Shown piece after piece: positions 47,170-54,267 of a stretch of 64,000 nucleotides of DNA. The notes beneath the pieces were generated by a model. The model did no database searches. It saw only the letters and a list, made by a program, of their open reading frames with translations, and was not told where the DNA came from. Position numbers and translations under genes: made by a program. Position 1 is the stretch's first letter. The number at the start of each line of letters is the position of its first letter. The DNA comes from Oleiphilus sp. Its GTDB lineage: Bacteria > Pseudomonadota > Gammaproteobacteria > Pseudomonadales > Oleiphilaceae. The stretch is from contig PZPK01000003.1 in NCBI GenBank assembly GCA_006212045.1, forward strand, positions 155,903 through 219,902, given 5' to 3'.

Positions 47170-48504
47170 TTAATCCGCTTCTTTATACTTCTCGAGCTTG
47201 TTGTACAGGGTCTTGACGCTGATACCGAGTTGCTCCGCTGATTCCGTTTTGTTGCCCTGATTCTCTTCCAGTGTTTGCTCAATCGCCTGCCGCTCAATTT
47301 CTTCCAAGGGCACCCCTGCCCGGATCTGGTTTTCCGGCTCTGAATCAAGCAGAGGGGCATCAAACCTGATATCCGCCGACTGGATCATGCCTTGCGCCAG
47401 AATGTAAGCGCGCTCAATCGTGTGCTTGAGCTCGCGCACGTTGCCAGGCCAGGTATGATTAGTGAGTGTCTCCAGCGCTTCCTGCGATATGCCAACTGCG
47501 CTGCCTTCTTCCTTGTTACGATAACTCAGGAAGTGTACCGCCAACCCTTTGATATCGCCCTCTCTTTCGCGCAATGCGGGGACATCGATAGGGAATTGCG
47601 ACAAGCGGTAATACAAATCTTCTCTCAGCAATTGCGCCTGTACCGCCTCGGCGGGATCCCGGTTTGATGCTGCGACTATCCGGACATCAGTGTGGAAGGT
47701 TTGTGCGCTCCCTACCGGGCGATACTCGCCAGTCTCAAGCACGCGCAACAGCTTGACCTGCTGTTCAAGAGGCATTTCAGTGATTTCATCCAAAAACAGG
47801 GTGCCACCATGCGCCTTATCAAACAGACCTTTGCGCGCTTCGCCGGCCCCGGTGAACGCACCCTTGGTATGCCCGAACAATTCCGCATCGACCAGTTCAG
47901 GGCTAAGTGCCCCACAATTAATCGCAATATAGGGCGCTTCTTTGCGACTGCTCATCAGATGGATGGTTTTGGCAACCAGCTCTTTACCGGTCCCACTCTC
48001 TCCCAGAATCAGGACATTGGCATCGGAGTCAGCGACCCTCTGAATAGAGCGGTACAATTCACGCATTGGCGCCGATGATCCAATCAGCAAACCAAACTGG
48101 TCCAGATAACTGGAGAGAATCTTGCGCGCGCTTATGCCACCGCTGCAGAGTAGCTCGTAAAGTTCAAGCATCGCCTGATCAATGGCTTCCCAGTCGAAGG
48201 GCGCCCTGAAATGGTACATGGCACCCGATCGCATCATTTGATCGAGGTTGGGGTAGGGGTTCCCATTACTAAGGAACACCACGGTCACGTCTTCCAACAA
48301 AGGCTGGAGGTCAGGTAAGCGTTTATCCAGGTCGTCGTCGACATAACAGATCATAGCAACGGGCTTTTCGAGTTCCAACACCTGGCTTATCGCTTCGGGA
48401 TCGGGATTCATCGTACTCATAAATCGTTTGACCGATTTGAGAGATGTCACGTGCTGCAGCAATGACTCCGAATGACATTGAATCAACAACTTCTGGTCTT
48501 CCAT
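47170..48504 (-). CDS. Sigma-54-dependent transcriptional activator
   Basis: A 444-residue enhancer-binding protein. Residues 1-120 look like a degenerate receiver domain. The AAA+ domain follows: Walker A GESGTGKE (168-175), sigma-54 contact loop GAFTGA (215-220), Walker B GGTLFLDE (233-240), and the arginine-finger region LREDLYYRLSQFPIDVPALR. A Fis-type helix-turn-helix ends the protein (ESAEQLGISVKTLYNKL). It is immediately upstream of, and on the same strand as, the amidoligase operon with its sigma-54 promoter, so that operon is its likely target. No partner histidine kinase is nearby. Confidence 0.92.
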   Translation of the reverse strand: MEDQKLLIQCHSESLLQHVTSLKSVKRFMSTMNPDPEAISQVLELEKPVAMICYVDDDLDKRLPDLQPLLEDVTVVFLSNGNPYPNLDQMMRSGAMYHFRAPFDWEAIDQAMLELYELLCSGGISARKILSSYLDQFGLLIGSSAPMRELYRSIQRVADSDANVLILGESGTGKELVAKTIHLMSSRKEAPYIAINCGALSPELVDAELFGHTKGAFTGAGEARKGLFDKAHGGTLFLDEITEMPLEQQVKLLRVLETGEYRPVGSAQTFHTDVRIVAASNRDPAEAVQAQLLREDLYYRLSQFPIDVPALREREGDIKGLAVHFLSYRNKEEGSAVGISQEALETLTNHTWPGNVRELKHTIERAYILAQGMIQSADIRFDAPLLDSEPENQIRAGVPLEEIERQAIEQTLEENQGNKTESAEQLGISVKTLYNKLEKYKEAD

Positions 48505-48634
48505 TACAACTCCCGGACAATGTTTAGAGGCTGAAAGGTACTGGCTGAGACAGCGCCCACCGAGGTTTCTCCGGTAGAAAAGTAATACTCACCTGAAAAA
48601 CTTACTGATTTGCCTTTTTATGGTAGCGAAACTC

Positions 48635-48640
48635 TATAAT
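48635..48640 (+). promoter_or_regulatory. Possible -10 element before the 48781 gene
   Basis: A consensus TATAAT at 48635 with TTGCCT at 48610-48615 (19-base spacer, longer than ideal) could start a transcript for the unrecognised gene at 48781, with a leader of about 135 bases. Confidence 0.35.
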
Positions 48641-48780
48641 TCAATACGCAGCCCGGACACTACCAGATCAACTGACGTGTGCGAAAGACTGCAGATCATG
48701 GTATCTGGAACGATTATTGAACGCATGACGATGGATCACTCATTGACAGAGGCCTCAAACAGGCTGAAAAGAGGGATAGT

Positions 48781-49314
48781 ATGCGTCGAAACATATCTGA
48801 AGGTATACGTGAACAAAGTGCCGAAAAATTGCTGAGTTGGGCTTGCCAGTCCATCTTTCAGATACTGCAGTCACGTAGCCGTTATTATCAGTCCCAAGGG
48901 CAGAATCTGCGGGTTTCTGATCCCTTGCTGTTTAAGAAGTTGGCGATGGACAGCTCGGAACAGTTGGCGCGATTCAGCGAATATTCCAATCGGTGTTCTG
49001 CAAAACATACGATGTCTGTCCGGACTTCGGATTCAGCTGGCAGCTGTGACTTCAGGGAACTGCGCCATTGTCAGAAGACGCTTGAAAACCTCAGGCGAAG
49101 CTACTCGCAGCAGGATAGTCCTCACCGAAATGTTCCTACAAGCACCATGGCCAAAACTGAGCGACGATTGGCGAAAGCCGTGGAGTCTTTGTTGCCGTTC
49201 TGCCAATCTGAGGAGTTGCGCTTTTTACTGGCTGGTATTTGTGCATCCGCGGTTATGCATGCAGATACCTTGAGGGAATCCGAAGAATCCGTATTCCGGG
49301 TCAATGGCGTTTGA
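48781..49314 (+). CDS. Unrecognised protein, predicted helical
   Basis: A 177-residue frame with moderate codon quality, starting ATG after AAGAGGGATAGT. The product has no motif I recognise. It is polar, mostly helical by composition, with scattered Cys and many Arg/Ser, and a more hydrophobic C-terminal stretch (LRFLLAGICASAVMHADTL). It diverges from the sigma-54 activator. There is no signal peptide. It could be a real small regulator or an over-long call. Confidence 0.5.
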   Translation: MRRNISEGIREQSAEKLLSWACQSIFQILQSRSRYYQSQGQNLRVSDPLLFKKLAMDSSEQLARFSEYSNRCSAKHTMSVRTSDSAGSCDFRELRHCQKTLENLRRSYSQQDSPHRNVPTSTMAKTERRLAKAVESLLPFCQSEELRFLLAGICASAVMHADTLRESEESVFRVNGV

Positions 49315-49544
49315 TGATCGACACGTAAACTTTACCTGTGCGCAGGTAACAATTTCCCCGGATCTGTCCCGTGCGATCACACACAGTTCGGCAATTCACC
49401 GCAAACGCCCCGTTATCAGTAGATATGAAGAATATTTATAAAGTTGGCCCGATAACTGAATAGTCAATGCTGTATGCATCGGATCAGCAAAAACATTAGG
49501 CTGATGCCATGTATTGGAACTTACGTCAGTAACCAAGGAGAAAC

Positions 49545-49820
49545 ATGATGAGTTTACGAGAAACGATTGTTGAAAAACTGGAAACACAGATCTCCCATTG
49601 GGAATCGCAGCTGGAGTCTTTGAAATCTGACGCGAAAGAACAAAAGGCTAAAGCGGAACGAGACCGCGCGAATGCCAAGTTGCAGCAGGAGGCAGCAGAA
49701 AAAGCCGAGGCATTAAGGGAAGATATCAACAAAGCCAAGAAAACGATAAGCGAAGTCAAAGAGGCTAAAATGGAGCAGTTGGGTAACATCAAAAAAGAGG
49801 TCGAGCAGTTGCTGCACTAA
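49545..49820 (+). CDS. Small coiled-coil protein
   Basis: A 91-residue protein that is almost entirely one charged coiled coil (ETQISHWESQLESLKSDAKEQKAKAERDRANAKLQQEAAEKAEALREDINKAKK, shown here only as a description of composition at residues 14-67). AAGGAG sits well before the ATG at 49545 and a good terminator follows, so it is probably real. No function can be assigned; similar short coiled-coil proteins are often annotated as hypothetical stress or DNA-associated proteins. Confidence 0.65.
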   Translation: MMSLRETIVEKLETQISHWESQLESLKSDAKEQKAKAERDRANAKLQQEAAEKAEALREDINKAKKTISEVKEAKMEQLGNIKKEVEQLLH

Positions 49821-50150
49821 GCGAGTACCTGAGTTGGAGTTATGGCCAGCCGAGCTTTCAATCAGCATGCTAGCTATTGCTGATTAGGCATCTTCACGAT
49901 CGCGTCCAAAGGCGTCGCAGCCCGCTCAATGCAAGAGCAAGGCTTCGGCGCCTTTTTTTGTGGGATAGGATCAGGTTCGCTAAGAACCCGATGAGATTCG
50001 AGATCACACAGCCGAACTGTTTTTTATTTTAGAGCCCATCAACCCTGGGCATTAACCGATTGTAATTTTTTGTTAGGTGGGTCACTCTATGTTGCATAAC
50101 TCTCAATTATGATGGCGGTCTTTCGAGAGGCACGCCCTTAGCAAAACCAC
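49821..50150. other. Intergenic region before the AdeT-like gene
   Basis: About 330 bases contain the terminator of the coiled-coil gene (49939-49959) and then AT-rich DNA in which no clear promoter was recognised. No further gene is supported. Confidence 0.45.
49939..49959 (+). terminator. Terminator of the small coiled-coil gene
   Basis: AAGGC (49939-49943) and GCCTT (49950-49954) form a stem around TTCGGC, followed by a run of T to 49959. Confidence 0.85.
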
Positions 50151-51755
50151 ATGGACGCTATGAAGTTGCTAAACATGTTATGGATATCCCACTCTTCATT
50201 ATTCGGTAGCGCGCGACGCGCACGACGCAGTGACAAAGCACGCCTCCAACCGGCGCAGCGACCCGAAAGCAGCGTGATTCAAATATTATACTCCTCAACT
50301 AAACGATTTGTTCCCCTGAAGGCTGGCCTTCCGCTGCTTGTTGTTACTGCCCTGGCTTTAATTTCTCTGCCTGCATACGCGCTCGAGCAGAGAAAGTTTT
50401 GTATTTGGGACCCGGTTGGTCGTAATGGCCCTGTCATGACATTTTATTCAGATGTTATTCCCAAGGCTTTGGCTTGGGGAGTCAAAATTCGCTTTGAAGC
50501 CTATACAGAAGAAACGGATGTCGTAAAGGCGTTTCGTACCGGTAAGTGCGAAGCGGCCGTGCTGACCAGCATCCTGTCCCGTCAGTTTGTGAAGTTCGCA
50601 GGCACCATGGATGCCATCGGCGCCATAAATTCCCAGAAAGGGCTGGAATTGGCAATCGCCACGCTCGCAAGATCCCGTGCCGGCAATCTGATGGTTGAAG
50701 GCGACTACGAGGTCATCACCACGTTTCCGGTCGGCTCCATGTATGCCTTTGTGCGTGACCGCACGGTGGATACCATCGAAGAATTCGAGGGCAAAAAGCT
50801 GGCGATTCTAAACGATGATCCACAAATGAAAAAATTTGCGGACCTTGCCAGTGCTTCCAAAGTGAACGTCACTTTGTCTACGTTTTCGGACATGTTCAAC
50901 AATGGTGAAGTTGATATTCTGATTATGCCCGCATTGGCTTACAACACATTTGAACTTTACAACGGACTGGGCAAAAAAGGCGGCATCATCGATTACAGGC
51001 TTTACTACGGTATGTTGCAGGCTATCGCCAAGCATAAGGAGTTTCCGGAGGGTTTTGGCGATAAAATGCGCAGTTACATGCTGACCCGGATGGCGGCCAT
51101 GAACAAAATGGTCGTCGATGCCGAAGAGGAAATCCCAAGTCACTATTGGATCGAAACCTCCCAGTTCGTTAAGGATGACATTGATCACTTCAGCAAGCGC
51201 GTGCGCATGGCTCTTCAGGCGGATAACGTCAACAATTCTACTGCGCTGAAATTATTCTGGAAGATACGCTGTCGACTCGACCCCTCCAGAGGTGAATGCA
51301 AGGAGTCTCCGGGATTGCTCAATAATCATCAGAAGCTCCTCGCAAAGAAACAGGAAGAACAGCGTAAAGCAGAGCAGGAAAAGAAAAAACAGGAGCAGCA
51401 ACAACAGGCCAATCAACGTCTGGCTAAGCAACGCCAGGAGCAGGCGCGACAGGCCAAGCTCAAGCTGGAACAGGAGAAAGCCCGTCAAGAACGGCAGCGT
51501 CTGGCGCTAGAACAACAAAAGCAGGAACAAGCACGCATTGCCGCAGAAAAAGAAAGGCTGGAGCGGGAACGCATTGAGCAGGAGCGTCAGGCACAGGAAG
51601 CCAAGCAGGAACAGGAAAGAATTGTATTGGAGCAGAAGCGTCTGGAAGAAGAAAAGAGGCTACTCGAACAGCAGCGTGTGGCTTTGGAAATGGAGAAAAA
51701 GCAACTCGAAGCTGAGAAGCGCAGTCTATGGGACATTCTGTTCGGCTGGATCTAA
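50151..51755 (+). CDS. AdeT1/2-like periplasmic solute-binding protein with long C-terminal coiled coil
   Basis: A 534-residue protein in two parts. Residues about 75-390 resemble the putative solute-binding (AdeT1/2, TRAP-receptor-like) family: FCIWDPVGRNGPVMTFYSD, RTGKCEAAVLTSILSRQFVKFAGTMDAIGA and FPVGSMYAFVRDRTVDTIEEFEGKKL. From about 395 to 525 it is an uninterrupted Glu/Gln/Lys/Arg coiled coil. A signal sequence (PLKAGLPLLVVTALALISLPAYA) starts about 55 residues in, so the true start may be GTG 50274 or the upstream ATGs at 50151/50160. The fusion is unusual; it could anchor or cross-link the binding protein in the periplasm. Confidence 0.72.
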   Translation: MDAMKLLNMLWISHSSLFGSARRARRSDKARLQPAQRPESSVIQILYSSTKRFVPLKAGLPLLVVTALALISLPAYALEQRKFCIWDPVGRNGPVMTFYSDVIPKALAWGVKIRFEAYTEETDVVKAFRTGKCEAAVLTSILSRQFVKFAGTMDAIGAINSQKGLELAIATLARSRAGNLMVEGDYEVITTFPVGSMYAFVRDRTVDTIEEFEGKKLAILNDDPQMKKFADLASASKVNVTLSTFSDMFNNGEVDILIMPALAYNTFELYNGLGKKGGIIDYRLYYGMLQAIAKHKEFPEGFGDKMRSYMLTRMAAMNKMVVDAEEEIPSHYWIETSQFVKDDIDHFSKRVRMALQADNVNNSTALKLFWKIRCRLDPSRGECKESPGLLNNHQKLLAKKQEEQRKAEQEKKKQEQQQQANQRLAKQRQEQARQAKLKLEQEKARQERQRLALEQQKQEQARIAAEKERLERERIEQERQAQEAKQEQERIVLEQKRLEEEKRLLEQQRVALEMEKKQLEAEKRSLWDILFGWI

Positions 51756-51979
51756 AAAACCGCCTGCTTTCGCGAAAGAGTCCTGAATTTCTGTTGCGGT
51801 TTACACGTCGCACTTTCAATCCAAATAAAACCTGATTGCCTGATTCCTGGTCTACTCGCAGAAGCATGGCAAGGGGCCATTTGCCCAGAGATAGAATGGT
51901 TTGCGTTATGGTTCTGATTCCGGCGTTGCCTGCATCCTGCGATCCTGTCTTCCTTTAATTATTGAAAGGTCACACAGTC

Positions 51980-52768
51980 ATGAAACATCTGAATGGTTCG
52001 ACAGCATTGGTTACAGGCGCATCCAGTGGTATTGGCGCTGAGTTCGCCAAACAGTTGGCGGGGAAGCAGTGCAATCTGGTGCTGGTCGCGCGACGTGCGG
52101 ATCGTTTGGAAGCTTTGCGGGATGAACTGGTCGCACGGCATGGAATAGCAGTGACCATTGTTGTGATGGATCTGGCCCTGCCGGAAGCTCCAATGACGCT
52201 TTTTGAGCAAACAGAGCGTGCTGGCATTCAGATTGATATTCTGGTTAATAATGCAGGGTTTGGACTTTTCGGCGACTTTGATCGCCTGGATTTCGTGCGC
52301 GAGCAGGAAATGATTCAGCTAAACATTGTCACGCTGGTCGATCTGACCAAGCGCTATGTGGCAGGCATGAAAGCGCGTAATTACGGGCATATTATCCAAG
52401 TGGCTTCCACGACGGCATATCAGCCAACGCCACTGTATGCAACCTATGGGGCCACCAAATCCTTCGTGCTATCTTACGGAGAAGCGCTGAACTTTGAGCT
52501 TCGCGACAGCCAGGTCAACTGTACCGTCGTATCGCCAGGGATTACACGCACTGAGTTTTTTGAGGTGTCCGGTCAAAAGTTCACGCTGTTTCATCGTCTG
52601 ACCATCAAGGATGCAAGTGAAGTTGTCGATATTGCTCTGAAACGCATGCACCGTGGAGGCAGTGTCGTGACAGGCGGGTTTAATGCATTACTCACATTTT
52701 CTGTTCGTTTTGTCCCACGCAAGCTGGCAGCCATGATTGGCTATTTGTTTATGCGCAATCCTTCCTGA
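51980..52768 (+). CDS. Short-chain dehydrogenase/reductase
   Basis: A 262-residue SDR. TGASSGIGAEFAKQLA is the nucleotide-binding loop, NNAGFG the structural motif, VASTTAYQPTPLYATYGATK carries the Ser, Tyr (YxxxK) and Lys of the catalytic site. It belongs to the ketoreductase-like group that acts on lipids or sugars, but the substrate is unknown. The open frame extends upstream to 51962; ATG 51980 is chosen because AAAGGT stands at suitable distance. It is a single gene between the AdeT-like gene and the minus-strand operon. Confidence 0.85.
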   Translation: MKHLNGSTALVTGASSGIGAEFAKQLAGKQCNLVLVARRADRLEALRDELVARHGIAVTIVVMDLALPEAPMTLFEQTERAGIQIDILVNNAGFGLFGDFDRLDFVREQEMIQLNIVTLVDLTKRYVAGMKARNYGHIIQVASTTAYQPTPLYATYGATKSFVLSYGEALNFELRDSQVNCTVVSPGITRTEFFEVSGQKFTLFHRLTIKDASEVVDIALKRMHRGGSVVTGGFNALLTFSVRFVPRKLAAMIGYLFMRNPS

Positions 52769-52783
52769 CCGAATGTAGACTAT

Positions 52784-52909
52784 TTAAGCCTTACTATCGG
52801 TATCACTCGCTTTGTTCTTGCGCAGCCTGTGACGATACTTGCTGCGCGCGAGCAGTTGCATGTCTTCAACCGTGTCGCGCTCGTCCATAATTTCACGACC
52901 TAACATCAT
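52784..52909 (-). CDS. Small unrecognised frame, possible 3' remnant of a gene
   Basis: The minus strand has a 41-codon frame beginning MMLGREIMDERDTVEDMQLLA and ending KNKASDTDSKA, charged and well-formed, in the gap between the SDR and the globin gene. In-frame codons upstream read RPTS but are cut by a TAG. The amino-acid composition is protein-like, which suggests either a real small protein or the tail of a decayed gene. The family is not recognised. Confidence 0.28.
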   Translation of the reverse strand: MMLGREIMDERDTVEDMQLLARSKYRHRLRKNKASDTDSKA

Positions 52910-52967
52910 CGAGGTGGGACGCTAAGCATCCATTGACAATTTTTAATTCGATGCTGAGACATAGCGA

Positions 52968-53399
52968 TCACTCTTGTTCCAGAACATCTCGCCGCATTGG
53001 CGCAAGTTTTGCCAATAGACGATTCTGAAGTGTATATGAAATAGACGCGCGATCCATCGCATGGATCAACAAGTCTACCAGGCGGTTAAAGTCCGCTTCA
53101 GAAATACCCATACCTCGGTGCGACAGTTTCATATTGTCTCCTGTATATTTACAAGGGCCACCGAGTTGTTCGCAGATGTGTTCGCTGAACTTTTTCCGAA
53201 ATCTATCAATATCGGTGTCTGCGAAAAACGCATATATCGTCTTATCGTAGCCGATCTCATCGATCAGATACTCCGTCACAGCTTCTACTTTGTCCTGCCC
53301 ACCAAACTCCTCATACAGGCTCTTTGGCTGACTGGCACAGGCGCCAAGATTTAGCGAGAGTAGAGTGATTAACAGCATACTGCGGAAATCGTGGTTCAT
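52968..53399 (-). CDS. Lipoprotein group 1 truncated haemoglobin
   Basis: A 143-residue protein with an N-terminal lipoprotein signal, lipobox LGAC with Cys21, so it should be exported and lipid-anchored. The remainder is a truncated globin: YEEFGGQDKVEAVTEYLID, FFADTDIDRFRKKFSEHICEQLGGPCKYTGD and KLSHRGMGISEADF, with the proximal haem ligand probably His94. Such proteins bind O2 or NO. It lies 4 bases after the DUF3034 gene as the last member of a four-gene operon with a cupredoxin and a c-di-GMP phosphodiesterase. Confidence 0.85.
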   Translation of the reverse strand: MNHDFRSMLLITLLSLNLGACASQPKSLYEEFGGQDKVEAVTEYLIDEIGYDKTIYAFFADTDIDRFRKKFSEHICEQLGGPCKYTGDNMKLSHRGMGISEADFNRLVDLLIHAMDRASISYTLQNRLLAKLAPMRRDVLEQE

Positions 53400-53403
53400 C
53401 GAC

Positions 53404-54267
53404 TCACCATAAATAACCGGTTAACGAAATATACAAGCCTTGCTGCGTTCCGGCATTTGCGATCGATCCCAAATCTGCCCAGGCAGCGGTTAAATTGAAC
53501 TGTTTGTTTGGCATATAGCTTACAAATACATCTTTCCAGTCTTCCTCTCTGACGCTGAGATTGTCCGGCTTTTGCCGGTACTCCATGCCAAAGGCCCATT
53601 GTCTGCTAAGCAGAACTCCCAAGCTGGCTTCCATAACATATTTGCGACTGTTCCCATTGGGGCCTCCATAACCCAGCAAGCCAAGTTGGTTGGCTTTGGT
53701 TGCCCGTATGGCAAAATTCCAAATCAGGTTATAGCCCGCGGCCAATCCAAGATGAACCTTTGTGGCCGCCAGGTAAAGGTCGGCGCCACCGCTGGTTGTT
53801 TTTGCGCCTAGCAGGTCCGCGACCGCTTCGTCTTTCAATTCCTTGCGCTGGGCTCCAAAACTAATCTGTGGCCACTGGCTATACACAACATCGCCATACA
53901 AACGAACTTTTGCGCCAATGATATTCTGCCTGATCTCAAGAGTGGTATTGCTGAGATCGAATGTTTGACGTGCAACGCTTAATTCAAGCCTATCATAGAG
54001 CCCCACGGCAGCACCCCAGACTTGCAGATTGTAGTCATCGACACCTACGTGTGTGGAAAAAACAGATCCGGACGTCTGTTGTGCAGTGTCGTAACCGGCG
54101 AGGGTCGCCCAGGGCACAATGCCGCCACCGCCACTTCCTTCAACTTGTGTCAGGCCCGCAGTTGCCAGTAATTTTCCGCTACCTGCACACAAATCACCTG
54201 CAGCAAGGATCAGCATCAAGCATGCAACGAAGCTAGTTATCCGATTTTTTAAGCGTACTTTAACCAT
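53404..54267 (-). CDS. DUF3034-type outer-membrane protein
   Basis: A 287-residue protein with an N-terminal signal sequence (SFVACLMLILAAGDLCAG) and a beta-barrel-like sequence rich in alternating hydrophobic and aromatic residues (for example YDRLELSVARQTFDL, SFGAQRKEL, WAFGMEYRQKPDN) ending in aromatic Trp, as outer-membrane proteins do. It resembles the DUF3034 family. The start is ATG 54267 with an AGGA site; the frame starts earlier but overlaps the EAL gene. It overlaps the upstream EAL gene by 19 bases. The function is unknown. Confidence 0.72.
   Translation of the reverse strand: MVKVRLKNRITSFVACLMLILAAGDLCAGSGKLLATAGLTQVEGSGGGGIVPWATLAGYDTAQQTSGSVFSTHVGVDDYNLQVWGAAVGLYDRLELSVARQTFDLSNTTLEIRQNIIGAKVRLYGDVVYSQWPQISFGAQRKELKDEAVADLLGAKTTSGGADLYLAATKVHLGLAAGYNLIWNFAIRATKANQLGLLGYGGPNGNSRKYVMEASLGVLLSRQWAFGMEYRQKPDNLSVREEDWKDVFVSYMPNKQFNLTAAWADLGSIANAGTQQGLYISLTGYLW

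Noticed and set aside
48540..48570. GG-N10-GC match in the sigma-54 activator upstream region
   Set aside because: Lacks TGGCAC and TTGC, so it is expected by chance.
48620..48835. 71-codon frame overlapping the start of the 48781 gene
   Set aside because: Begins upstream of the likely -10 and overlaps a longer frame with a better start.
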